Shown here: piece by piece, positions 1-12,100 of the stretch | Layout: every line of letters begins with the position of its first letter | How positions within the stretch are numbered: position 1 is the stretch's first letter | Source of the DNA: Ricinus communis | Taxonomy: Eukaryota; Streptophyta; Magnoliopsida; Malpighiales; Euphorbiaceae | DNA length: 64,000 bases | Assembly: GCF_019578655.1 (NCBI RefSeq) | Contig: NC_063258.1 | Span: forward strand, 3,472,001 to 3,536,000 | Direction: 5' to 3' | Translations under genes and position numbers: made by a program | Notes under the pieces: model-generated | Seen by the model: only the letters and a program-made list of their open reading frames with translations | The model's database searches: none | What the model was told of the DNA's origin: nothing

Positions 1-1240
1 TTAATCTATACTGTGTTAATATTTAAAAATTAATTAGATATATTTATAGATAGAGAAAGAAAACAAAAAGGAAGGAAAAAAGAAATTTGGGGTATCCTTT
101 TCATTTCGCACAACACAGACTGGCTTCTTTCTACCTTTTCTTGAATTTCTGCTGGCCTTGTCTGTCTATTCAAAGAGGGTGACGTGGCAAAGTGAAGGAG
201 CTCTCTCTCATTGTTGAGTAAAATTTTGAATTGTGGGTCACATTTTATGTGGGCCTCTTCTTCTTTTCTTAAATTCCTTTATGTATTTATTTCTTTCAGA
301 GACATAACACTGCAGAAAGGAATTAAAGTGTTATCGTCACTCTGCTTCTTGTTATTATGTTCATGTAAATATCCTATCATTAGATGTATATACAAATACT
401 AAAAGAATTAACAAATAAGAAATACATCATGAGTATATTATATCTCAATATTTATATTTAATTATTTAAACTAAATATATAATATTTATTTATTTATTGA
501 TTTAATATAGATACATATATATATAATAGGTAAGAAAAATCCTTCAATTAACTGTATATTCAATAATTGATTAATTTATATATTTGAATTGAGACAAACC
601 AAAAAGTAAAAAAAGAATGGTAATAATATAACATATAAAGGTAGATTGAAATCTTCTTTTGCAGCTTTTGATGATCTTGAGACAAGATTTATCTGATTAA
701 GTGCATCATGCATGCCTTTCAAATTCTTTTTATTTTATTGTATTATATATATATATCTTTGATAATTTTTTATAGTCCCGATAAAAAAGAAAATGATTAT
801 TAAAAGCAATCCTTTTTCTTTACCCTAATTATAACCAAAACAAAAATCAAGTGACTTATTAGAGTACACTTTATAGGAAAATTGAGAGGTATAAAAAGAT
901 GGTGCAGTCTAACTGTAAACTCATCACCAAAAGCCAAAGATAAAAAGTAAAAGCAAGTGAAAAACCCAAAAAGTTTTAAAGAATAATTATAAGAAATTAA
1001 TTAATAAAAGATCAAGAAACAGCAAGTATAAAGAAGGTGGCATGGTCTAGTCTACCTCTTCTTAAACTCTACAAACACCTCTCTAACTCTACCTACACTT
1101 GAAGTCTTTCCATAAAATCTCACTGTGTCTTTCCATTTGAGGCCTCTTAACTCAGGTGGGTAGTTTCTGTTTTTGCTCCAAATCACAAGGGAGCAAGGAG
1201 CTAACCGGCTTTTGGTCACCAAAGTTTCTGTCTTAGCGTA
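1..1240 (+). promoter_or_regulatory. Upstream region of the SMXL4/5-like gene
   Basis: AT-rich DNA upstream of the SMXL4/5-like gene. I see no convincing coding sequence; the short open frames here have no recognisable motif and random-looking composition. The composition becomes less AT-rich from about 1040, as expected near a plant promoter or leader. The transcription start cannot be fixed from sequence alone. Confidence 0.4.
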
Positions 1241-1256
1241 GAGAGAGAGAGAGAGA
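1241..1256 (+). repeat. (GA)n microsatellite in the SMXL4/5-like leader or core promoter
   Basis: Eight GA dinucleotides in a row. GA/CT tracts are common in plant core promoters and 5' leaders and can bind GAGA-binding BPC proteins. Here it lies 133 nt upstream of the ATG. Confidence 0.8.
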
Positions 1257-1282
1257 TAGGTGGGGGTGGTGTTAGGGGGGGA

Positions 1283-1290
1283 TATATAAG
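1283..1290 (+). promoter_or_regulatory. Candidate TATA box (TATATAAG)
   Basis: TATATAAG lies about 100 nt before the start codon. If used, transcription would begin near 1315-1325, giving a leader of about 70 nt that still contains the G-rich element at 1352-1375. The assignment rests only on motif and position; a start further upstream is equally possible. Confidence 0.35.
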
Positions 1291-1351
1291 ATAAGAGAAG
1301 AAAGAAAGAAAGGAAGTTGGGTCCTAGAGCTAGCGAGAACAAGTTTCAAAA

Positions 1352-1375
1352 GGGGGGGTGGTGTGGGGGGGTGGG
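1352..1375 (+). promoter_or_regulatory. Predicted 5'-UTR RNA G-quadruplex upstream of the SMXL4/5-like ORF
   Basis: On the coding strand there are G runs of 7 (1352-1358), 2 (1360-1361), 7 (1365-1371) and 3 (1373-1375). This satisfies the G3+N1-7 rule for a four-tract quadruplex, ending 13 nt before the ATG. A second G-rich stretch (G5 at 1262-1266, G7 at 1275-1281) lies further upstream. In Arabidopsis, quadruplexes in SMXL4/5 leaders are bound by the zinc-finger protein JULGI, which represses their translation during phloem development. That the same control works here is inference from position and gene identity. Confidence 0.7.
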
Positions 1376-1388
1376 TTTTAGCCGAGTA

Positions 1389-1487
1389 ATGCGCTCAGGA
1401 GCTTGCACAGTTCAGCAGACCCTCACAGCAGAGGCTGCTTCAGTATTGAAGCACTCTCTAAGCTTGGCAAGGAGGAGAGGCCATGCT

Positions 1488-1522
<35 letters not shown>

Positions 1523-4500
1523 TAGCTCAAGAGCTAGTCTTTTAAGAAGGGCTTGTCTCAAATCTCAACCCCATCAAAATTCACATCCTCTTCAATGCAG
1601 AGCTCTTGAACTTTGTTTCAATGTTGCACTTAACAGACTCCCAACAACACCCGGTCCTCTTCTTCATGGCCAGCCTTCTTTATCTAATGCTCTAATTGCT
1701 GCACTCAAAAGGGCACAAGCTCATCAGAGAAGAGGTTGCATTGAACAGCAGCAACAACAACCACTCTTGACTATCAAGGTTGAGTTAGAGCAGCTTATTA
1801 TATCTATTTTAGATGATCCTAGTGTTAGTAGGGTTATGAGGGAAGCTGGTTTCTCTAGTACTTCTGTCAAAAGCAATATAGAGGATTCTTCAGCTTCTTC
1901 TGTTTTTCAGTGTTACACTACTTCCGGTGGCGTTTTCTCTTCACCTTCTTCTCCTGGTGAAACCCACAGAGAGATCATTAACCCTACATCTTTTTGGCAA
2001 ACCCATTTCTTGAGTTACTCTGCTGAGAAAAACCCACTTCTTTTCTCTCCACAAAAGAAGCTCTCAACCAACTATTTCACAGATTCATCAGCTTCTGTGA
2101 AGGAAGACATTAAGCTGGTTTTTGAGGTCTTCCTGAGAAAGAAGAAGAAGAACACAGTGATAGTGGGTGACTGTGTGTCTATAACTGAAGGTCTTGTTGG
2201 GGAGCTGATGGGAAGAGTAGAAAGAGGAGAGGTTCCAGCTGAATTGAAACAAATCCAGTTTGTCAAGTTTCAGTTTGCACCAGTTTCTTTAAGGTTCATG
2301 AAGAAAGAAGATGTAGAAATGAATATAACGCAACTTAAAAGGAAAGTAGATTCTATTGGAGATAGCGGGGTAATTATATACACAGGAGACCTGAAGTGGA
2401 CAGTTGAAGAAAGTGCAATCAATGGAGAATATAGTCCAGTTGATCATCTAGTGGCAGAAACAGGAAGATTACTGTCTGATTATAGCTGCTCAAACGCAAG
2501 GGTTTGGTTAATGGCCACTGCAAATTATCAGACATACATGAGGTGCCAGATGAGACAACCTTCTCTCGAGATTGAATGGGCTCTTCAAGCAGTCTCAGTT
2601 CCTTCAGGTGGACTTGGCTTGAGCCTCCATGGTTCCAGGTTATTAATTAACTCTTCCTCACTGTTTCTTTTCTTTTTCTTTTTCTCTTTTTCATTTTCCA
2701 TTTCTATGTATATTATTGTGTGCACAGACAGCAGATTGATAGACATATGGATTCTCCTTTGATGGTCATTTATTGAAAGCTTTTTTCTTGCTTTGTACTT
2801 TATGGTCTGAATGAGGCCAAAACATCTGTAAAATAAAAAAGAAGTTTACGGTTTGGTGAGACAGAATGAATCACTGTCCTTATGCTTTTGCTTTGTTTTG
2901 TCAGGACTCAGGATATAGCAACTGCATTTTGCAGAACTTGCAAAAGAAAAGAAAAAGGGAAAATTAATGCAAATGAGAGGTTTTCAGGGTAGCATAGCAA
3001 TTCATTGCTATTGTTTTTTTGCAAAAGAAAAAAGAAATTGAAAACTTTATTTTTTGTAACCAAAACCTTTTCATTTTATATAATATAATGATTTCAAGGG
3101 ACAAGCATGCACTTTGAACAAATACAGGCTGCTTCCAATTTCCAATCAAAGTTTCTTTTTCCCTTCTTTTTCTTTTACCTTTTGATATGGTATTTATTAT
3201 GATTGTCTTCTTCTTCTTCTTTTTTTTTTTTTGTAAAAAATCATTTTATCCCTCTCTCTCTTCTTTTTTCTACTAATTCTATTCCATTCTGAATTGGCAT
3301 TTTCTTTATCATGTTTAGAGGATTAGTGCATGAGACAGCCAAATAAATTGCTCTATAGTTGTGAATGGGGCCTCCTTTAAAATTTAGTTTGATTTCATTA
3401 AAAATATATGCCTGTCACCCTTCTTTTTTTTATTTTGTTTCTAATGATTTCTTGAAGCACTGTAACTACAGCCTGGAACCTTCACAATGTTACAGACCCT
3501 TTTAGTGTAATTATAGTACTGCTTGAACTAGATATCTGTAATACTCTTATTTATTTATTTTTGTTTGATGAGTTGCATGCTTTTTTGCAATGCTTCAATC
3601 AACTTCAAAAGAAAAATACTGATATAATACAGACATGCAATACAGTACTCCTGTAAATGTCTGCTTGTTTTTACTAACCAACATTGATTTGCTGCAGTAT
3701 CCATGAATCAAGGATGACCTTCAACCAAAACCCATCTCAAGTACTGGAAACAAAACCATTAATTAGCAATAGCAAGGATGAACAAGATAAGCTAACTTGC
3801 TGTCCAGAATGCATCTCCAGCTATGAAAAAGAAGCCCAAGTTCTCAAATCAGTCCAGCAGAAAAATCTGCCTCCTTGGCTTAATCCACGAGGCACCACCA
3901 CCAATGATATGGTAACTAGCTTTTATATATATATCCACGTTTACATGTACATTCTTAGAAATGAATAAAATTTATATCTTACCCTGTTAATTTAAATTGT
4001 CAGAATGAAGAAGCTGAGTTGAGAAGAAAATGGAATGGATTATGCCAGGGCTTACACCACCAAGGAAGGAATACTCAAAACAATTTGGCTTCCACTTTCT
4101 GCAACAACAACAATCAAGGCCTGACAGGGAAGAGCTATTCATTATACCCTCGGTGGCCAAGCCAAAACAACATCTTCCAAGATTCGAATTCGATCTCTTT
4201 CACAGATTCAGCTTTGAAGCCTGATTTCACCTCCAGTTTTGTCCCCAAGTTTAGACGCCAACAGTCGTGCAAAATTGATTTCAAATTTGGTGATGTAACC
4301 CAAAAGCAGCAACCAAACTTGGATTCTCTCAAGAATACTCAAGGCAAGGAAGTCAAAATCACCCTGGCTCTTGGAAATTCTTTCTTCTCTGCTACAGGGG
4401 AATCAGCGAAAGGGAAGAATGATTTGTGCAGGTTATTGCAAGACAATGTGCCATGGCAATCTGAAATAATTCATTCAATAGCAGAAGCATTATTCGAATC

Positions 4501-5566
4501 CAAATCGAACAGGAAAGGAACTTGGTTACTGATCCAAGGCAATGACATAGTGGGAAAAAGAATATTAGCCCTTACAATTGCCGAGTCTGTTTTGGGGTCA
4601 GCTGATTCGCTACTCTACATCAACATGAAAAGAAGAGACAATGAGGCAGTTCCATATTCAGAAATGATCACAAGAGCCTTCAGAAGCCAAGAAAGGCTTG
4701 TCGCTCTGGTGGAAGATATTGATTTTTCTGATACACACTTGTTGAAGTTCCTTGCTGACGGATTTGAAAGTGGGAAATTTGGAGAATCAGGAAACCTTGG
4801 CCAAGCAATATTCATTTTGACAAGGGGAAGTGACTTCATGGGCTACGAACATGGGAAAACAAATCAAAATTCTGTGATCAGGATGACCCTGGAAGTGAAG
4901 CAAACAAAACTTGATAGTTTTGGAACACCAAACACGGATCGTAAGAGAAAAGCTGAGAGGGACATTTCAGGCAGGAGAAAGGCTCCAAGAAGTGAGGAAA
5001 AAGAAGATGCTGAGAATGGAAGCAGTAAGAAAGATTGCTTCTCCAGGCAGACAAGTTTCAACACTCTGGATCTTAACATCAAAGCCAATGAGGAAGACGA
5101 TGAACATGGTGAGGAGAAACATGTGGAGTTCAGCCCAATTTCAAGCGACTTGACTCGCGAGGCTGCTTCTGATCCTGTTGCCCCATCTAGGTTCCTTGAT
5201 TTGATCAAGAACCGCTTTGTTCTGAATCGAAATGATGGTCAAGGTAGAAAGATCATGAGAGAGGAATTCTCAACAAAGATGAACAAGTGTGTAGAGGAGG
5301 CTTTTGGGGATCAAAATTCAATTGGGTTTAGCATTGAAGAGAGGGTATCAGAGGAGATAGTAGATAAATTTGGGTATATTGTTAATAGCGTTATCGAAAG
5401 ATGGCTGAAAGACATCTTTCAAACAACTTTGCATACAATTAAAATTGGAGGTAAAGAGGGTACGGTGATTAGGCTTTGTTTTGAAGGTACAAATGACAAA
5501 GTTTTGGGGGATGGGTTTATGGGTACATGTCTTCCTAAGAAAATCCAAGTTTCTTTCATGGACTGA
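1389..5566 (+). CDS. SMXL4: SMXL4/SMXL5-type protein (double Clp-N, class I Clp ATPase-like, EAR repressor)
   Basis: Three exons: 1389-2638, 3698-3911 and 4004-5566, giving 1008 aa. Arabidopsis SMXL4 is of similar length. All introns are GT-AG, and intron 1 has a perfect TACTAAC branch site at 3672-3678, 20 nt before the acceptor. The start is the ATG at 1389 because the [11 protein letters not shown]-terminus matches the family; the frame extends upstream only without an ATG. Two Clp-N repeats lie at about residues 12-60 and 92-155. An EAR motif, LDLNIKA, lies near residues 843-849. No RGKT degron (the D14/MAX2 target in SMXL6-8/D53) is seen. Known role of SMXL3/4/5: nuclear regulators required for phloem formation, apparently insensitive to strigolactone or karrikin. 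SMXL4 versus SMXL5 cannot be decided here. Confidence 0.93.
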
Positions 5567-6600
5567 CTTTCCAAGTCTTTTTTTTCCTTTTTCCTCTTTG
5601 TAAAATCCACAAAGTATCCTTTATGTAACTGCTAATTTTCATAATAGGATGTGCTTTGCTTTCCCTGTTTTAGCTGCAAGTTAATTCCTGAGCCACTATT
5701 ATCTGGACTAGTATTGCCTCATTAAGCATTTATATAATTAAATTTGGAAAACTAGGTGTAATTAAATTAAATTTTAATAAAAGAGGTAAAATTTTTAAAT
5801 GGTTTTTCTATTAATAAATTAATATATTTCATAAGTTTAAAATGTTTCTATTAATTTTAATATTTTATTATTTCATTTTACTTTATCTTATACGTCTTTT
5901 TTTATAAATTTATTTTTCTTATTATAACTTATTTTCGACATTATATTTATTTCATTTGCAATAAACTTCATATTAACACATTAAACATAAAAGTTAATTT
6001 CAAAGAATTTTATTTAAAATATATTTGCAAATAAAATAAAATAAAATATTTAATAGTTCAACCAAACACAACATGAAAAAAAATAATAAATCAAAGTATT
6101 ATTAACATATGCATGAGAAGCTTAGACTGATGATAAATTTGTAACTCAATTTGAGTAATATTTGAAGTTGAAAAATTTTCGTTTGTAATTAGAAAAATAA
6201 CACTAAGATATGATCTTCAATAAAAAAAATATAGTTGACATTGTTATGTTCTGATTTAAAATTAGGAAAATATAAGTGCAACTCTATTATAATCCAATGA
6301 AGGAAAAAAAAAAAAAAAAAGGCAACGAGGGATAGGGTTTCTCTCACTTTTGGCATAGCTTATATATGAATCTCTCCATTATTATATCCTTAGGAATAAA
6401 TGTAAATTATCCCACTTTTACATATATATATTTTTCTCCTTATTTTAGATTCTACTTTATTCATGTCTTTGGACTTCAATCAAATAGAGAAATAAGTTTA
6501 ATTGTTCTTTTATATATATATGTATATATATGTATATATATAAGATATTTTTTAAATAATTTAAATCGAAGCAATTGAATGTCCGATTCAGACTTATATG
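5567..6600. other. SMXL4/5-like 3' flank and AT-rich intergenic DNA
   Basis: The first 100-150 nt after the stop are T-rich and probably hold the 3' UTR. Beyond about 5740 the DNA is low-complexity AT, with an A-tract at 6305-6320 and ATATATGT repeats near 6512-6542. I see no gene. Confidence 0.5.
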
Positions 6601-7190
6601 ACATGACCGATTAATAGAAATACCTTAACATTTCACTTTTGTCATATATTTTATACATCATACTAGATAGATATAATATTCAAGAAATACTATTCACTTT
6701 CAAGATGCTTTAACGGTAAAATGTTAGACACTCGAACTCAAAAACTCGTGCTAAAGAGCATGGAGGTTCAACTCCTCTTCAAGACATAATATTTAGAATG
6801 CTAATTGAATGAACAATTCAATGAGAAATCTTATATTAGATCACTACATCAATATAGACTCTATTTGAGATCTTGAATTGGAATAACTTTGACAGTATTT
6901 TATAAAATTTTGGTGATTTTTTCTATCTAATGAATAAGAAGTCCACTTTAAAAGCCTTCGCTCTATAACCACCTCCAAATATACACTTCAATAAAAATTA
7001 TACAAGGGTAGTTGATATAATAAAAATTTATAGAAAATATCCACCTATACCCCAACAGATAAAGTCCATTACATACTCTATTTTAGAGATTGACGACTTG
7101 CCTATCTAGCAACAAACAATAAAATAGATACTCTCGAGTAAGATGAATTCAATGACAAATGTTTATTAGCATTTTTTAATCATGAATATC
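6600..7190 (+). other. Nuclear plastid DNA insertion (NUPT): trnL-CAA and flanking spacer
   Basis: Sequence before, in and after the tRNA matches the plastid inverted-repeat region around trnL(CAA) toward ndhB, by comparison with remembered plastid sequence. The tRNA at 6707-6786 aligns without gaps to the plastid gene. The following spacer, up to roughly 7010 and probably 7190, keeps the same order of landmarks, such as a block ending in TACAAGGGTAG. Differences are mainly C-to-T and G-to-A, as expected for an old insert. Both edges are approximate. Confidence 0.72.
6707..6786 (+). pseudogene. trnL-CAA: Plastid-derived trnL(CAA) pseudogene
   Basis: This tRNA-Leu copy keeps the CTCAAAA anticodon loop (anticodon CAA), the long variable arm and a TpsiC arm around GGTTCAAC. 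Substitutions in the acceptor stem (GCTTTAA against the plastid GCCTTGA) and elsewhere weaken pairing. It lies inside a longer plastid-derived block, so it is a transferred copy, almost certainly not expressed as a functional nuclear tRNA. Confidence 0.7.
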
Positions 7191-7773
7191 TAAATAGGAT
7201 GAATCGCTCCGTGAATAACTTTGCATCATAACTAAATAATTAGAAATATAATAAATAATTATGTGGAAAATATTCATAATTTATTTTCATAGTCGAACAA
7301 ATAAAAACTTTAAGGGTTTAAATTCTGCACTTTCACTTCTATTAGTTTTCTAATAAACTGGATATGCTATTTTAGAGTTAATTTATTAGAAATAGGAATA
7401 CATAGTTATGATTCATTTCCATTATAAGAAAAGAAATTGAAAGAATATAGGATTTATTTTAAATTTTTAACTTTATTTAGAAAAACTATTTATAAAAATA
7501 ATTAGATAGAAGAGTTTTACCCTGGCAACTGATAATGAGTAAAAAATTTTGAATAATTTTAAATAATTAGATATGACATTTAATATTAAAATATAAAATA
7601 TTTATACATACATATTATTTTCTTAATCGGTATGGTGTATATATTTGATGTTTGTGAAAATTAGGCTAAAATTTATTGACACATGAATATCTTTCATTAA
7701 GAATTTAATTAGATATTGTAGTTTCCACATTTTCTTACAAGTGAAGCAGCTAATGGTGCAACAGGATTATTCA

Positions 7774-8090
7774 ATGCCTAAACACATATTTGGACACCTG
7801 AATTTAGACTATTTAATTATTTTAAAATCTTAACTTTCGACTCAATTTGACAGATATCGTTTTTGTATTTTTTATAATATTTAAACATTTTTTAATATAT
7901 AGTTTCATTCAACGTGTCCACATGTATCGTTTAGATATTCTAAACTTATTATTAAGTAAAATTTAAATATTTATTAAATTAAAATAAAAATAAAAATATT
8001 TAATAGACTAATGAAATAAAATTTAAATATTTATTAAATTAAATTAAAATTTACAATATTAAAAGTGACTAAATGGTTAAAATATTCATA
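7774..8090 (+). repeat. Dispersed AT-rich repeat, copy 1
   Basis: About 300 bp that is repeated in inverted orientation at about 22945-23205. Shared landmarks include a start near TTTGGACACCT and an internal CATTCAACGTGTCCACATGTAT-like block. The similar terminal sequence also appears at 21787-21838. No coding potential is seen. It is probably a nonautonomous DNA element or fragment. Confidence 0.6.
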
Positions 8091-9076
8091 CATAAATTCA
8101 ATAATATCCAACACATCCTCTTGATCATGATGACTGATTAATTAATCATAATGAGTTAATAATGGAGGAAAAGCAAAGGCAAAAGAGTGGCCATGTAATG
8201 ATGAATATTTTGATACATTAAGATTCATAATTTGACTCCAACATCTTAAATAAGACCAATATTGCATAAACTATAAACATATATTATTCATGAAAAAAGA
8301 AAGAAGACAAAAAAATAAAAATAAAAAACAAGTGGAAGATTTGAGAGTAGAAGATGTGGAACCCACTCACTAGGCATAAAAAGGTTTCTCAAGAACTCTT
8401 TTAATAAATAAATTATTATCCAAGTAACAATAACATTGTTGCTATTAATAAAATGTTAATTAGGCATTATTGCAATCCAAAAAACAAAAAGTAATCAAAC
8501 TCTAAAACTCGTACATACATACTTTAATCTCAAATGGAATACGATGAATCATATTTGTATAATATAATTATTTATTTAGAATTAAAATTTAATTTTTTTA
8601 TTTTCTGTTTTTAAATTTATATTTTTATTAAAAATCTCAAATATTAATTTTAAATTAAAATTAAACATAGCTTACAATGTTCAATTTAAATACAATATAT
8701 TTCAATTCAATTTTTTTCTTTGAAAATGAAACTTAAATTAATAATATAGTTAAATCAAAATTTCTTCAATATAAATATAAAAGGAAAATTTTGGAACTTC
8801 AAATTTTTGTTTAAGCTGAGATATTCACATATGATCGGATCTAAGCCATTACTGGCTGTTTACTTTCCTAAAATCTTCCAAAGCCAATTACATAAGAATA
8901 CCACTTTATTTCTTTCCTTAGAACCGAGCATCATTCTTTTGACCAAAAAGGGCTTATAACTTCATAATAACAAAACAAATGATTGCATCAAACGGCGGAC
9001 GTGGGTCCTGTCTTCCTCTCACACTACATGCAATTATTTTCATGTTTTTCTTTTACTTTTTCCCTTTTTGTTAATT

Positions 9077-9107
<31 letters not shown>

Positions 9108-12100
9108 CTGATTAAACTAATTTACAAGAAGCTCTTCTTGCGTTGTTGACAAAAGTAAGGCCTATTATAGGGGAATGATAGTTGTATTGTACCTTCTTTA
9201 ATTGCCATTAATTATTATTCATGTGGCCCATTTAATTTATCAATCAATTAATACACCTCATTAACTATTGTGTACAAACAAATCTTCCTTAAATTATAAT
9301 GATTCCTTTCATTTCCAGTTTTGGATTTCTTTTAATTTCTTGTATCCAATATTCTATCAATTATAACGGATTCAACGTTGCACTACATGGGTTAACGTGA
9401 CTCAATTTAATTTAATTAATTAAATTTTTATAAAATCGTCTAAATTGAAAGATTCTAAATAAATTCTTTTTCTAAAACTTATTAATTTAACTTAAATCTA
9501 TTATTTACAAGTAAAAAAAAATTCTAGATTCATAAATTTTAAAAAAAATCATTCATTCTTTTTGAAATTTTCTTTTATAATTTTAAACTTTAATTTAAGA
9601 AGTGAAAATTTTTAAATTTCATGATTTGAAAAATATAATAAATTAATTGTTATATTTTTTATTTTAATATTGTCCTTTATAAACTTATATTATTTTAAAA
9701 AGTTTTAACTTTAAATAAAATTCTAATATTTTTTTATAATTTATCCAATTAATAGAATTAATAAATTTTTTTGATAGAAATTCCGAAAAGCTGGGCGGTG
9801 GCAGTTTCATCATGTTACTATTCTTTGCTTTTTGATATGGTGTTGGATTTTCTTTTTTGGACTACCATTTATGGCCTTTCCTTTTAATATTTTAAAAAAT
9901 TTACACCCCATATATATTTTAGAAATAATCAAAAACATATCTCTTATTGTACTTCATTTTAAATTATATTTTTTATTTATTTATTTTATCAAAAAATTAT
10001 ATATATTGATAAAAGATAAAAAAACAGTGAAAGAATAAGAAAAGAAAACGGATTATATGTATCGTCTATTAATAATTTGTATACAGTCTAAAATAATAAA
10101 TATTAAAATTTTATCTCAAAAAAGATTTTTCAATATATTTTAATAAAATGTTTTATAAAAGAATTAAAATAACTTTAAAATATTTTTATTTAATTGTTAA
10201 TTTAAAAGTTACTTGCTTTTCTTTTTTTATAAATAAAAATAAGAATACTAATTAATATGTTAATTTTGTTTGAGAGAAATTTTAAATCAATTTTATTAGA
10301 TAAAATTTTAATAATATTAAGTTTTAAATAATTAATTAATTGAAAAGTAAAGTGAAAGAGTGCAGAATAAAGAATGTTAATAGGATTCAATTTTGGTCCA
10401 ACTAATATCAAAATGATTAAAACTAATCATTTTGGATAAATTGAATCTTAATATTTATAAATTAATATTTTTTTTATTCTTTAGTATATGAGAGTTTCAC
10501 ACTACGCATCAAGATGTAGATTTGATTTTACTATGTAGTTGTCATTTAAATTATCATTCTCTCTAATGTGTAAAATTAACTTAAAACATAGATATACGAC
10601 TATATCAGGCTAATGAGACTGAATAGCTATTCAAAGAAGAAATCCGAGAAATTAAGGAATTAAACATTCATTCTGATAGAAAACTAAAAAGAATTAATAA
10701 ATTGGATAAATGCAGAACTCATTGATAAGATTGGAATTAATCAAAATGCCTAAAACTAACTACTTAATTAATTAAATCCTTAGCATTAATAGATTATTTG
10801 AATTTTTTTTTAAATAATATGAAATTTCTAACACATAGTGATTTAAAGAGTGATATCAACTAATTAAGTTGGTATATGACTATGAAAACACTAAGTCAAT
10901 AACCATAGGATGAAATTTATACCATTGTTGTTCATTTATAGTTGTGATATTAATGTAGTTTATGCTTCAATTTGATCAAATAAATCTAAATAAATTAGTT
11001 ACACAAATTATTATCATAGTTTAATATTGGTCACACTTAAAATAATTCCTTAAATAACACAAATTTATATATTTCATTTTTATTAATGTTAATAAATTCT
11101 ATATTAGTTATTTAAATTAATTATATATGAAAAGTTACACGATTGAAGATAATGTCATTATTAATTAATCTCACCTCAAATTTATTAATTATTTATCTTA
11201 AAAATTAAGTCCTATAAATATTATAAGTCAAAAAAGTTAATTTAGGATAATATATAGTTACTTTGAATAATCTTTTTTGTTGATTTTTAGTTGATCTTTA
11301 ATTGATGTTAAGATGATATATTTTATGTTTGGTTGCTTTTTGATCTATAAATTTTTATTTTTATTTCTTTCCTTAAGCTAATTTTTTTTTGTCTCTATTT
11401 TAATTTCTTTCTGTTGCTAAATATATTTTTTTGTAGTTAACCTATAATGAAATAAGAAGGAATTTGTTATTTTATTCATATTTATTTAGATTTTAATTTT
11501 ATTTATTTAATAATTCTTCTAAAACTGAATGATTTATTGATTTTAATTGATGTGTGGTTAAATTTAAGACTGGTATAGTTGATTTTTAGATTCATGAAGC
11601 AGTGTCTTCACATTTTTTATAAAACTATTAATTTTTTTATTTTGATTCTCAATTTTTTTTTCAATCTCTATTATTTCAGCTTTATTTTATGTAAAAGAAG
11701 AATTATTGTTATTCTGAACTTTTTTAAATTTTTTGGATTTTACTCACTGTAAAAAAGTTTAAATTTTTAAAAATTTATAGAAATAAATTATTTTGGCTTG
11801 AGACCTTTTAATTTTTTGAGCTAAATTATTTTAGTTGATATTTTGTTAATTTGATTTGTCTTCTATTTTCTTTTACTTGATTGATATTTACCAGTTTAAA
11901 TAGTTCTAAAATATTAAAATCATATTTTTAATGAAAAATTGAATTTCAATTTGGAAATATTAGAAATTGAGTTTCAATTTTCACGTTAATAATTCTCATC
12001 ATTTTAAAAAAAATAATAATAATTCATATCCTGAAGTGGAGGAAAAAATTTCTATTAATATAAATAAAGTAAAAAATTACTTATATAGAATGAAAATAAT

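Noticed and set aside
1052..1342. A 96-aa minus-strand frame overlapping the SMXL4/5 leader
   Set aside because: It is antisense to the GA tract and G-rich leader. Its composition follows those low-complexity tracts and it has no recognisable domain.
4864..5208. A 114-aa minus-strand frame opposite SMXL4/5 exon 3
   Set aside because: It is a shadow of the conserved plus-strand coding frame around the EAR motif.
6707..6786. A functional nuclear tRNA-Leu gene
   Set aside because: The surrounding spacer is also plastid-like and the acceptor and other stems carry mismatches, so a plastid-derived pseudogene fits better.
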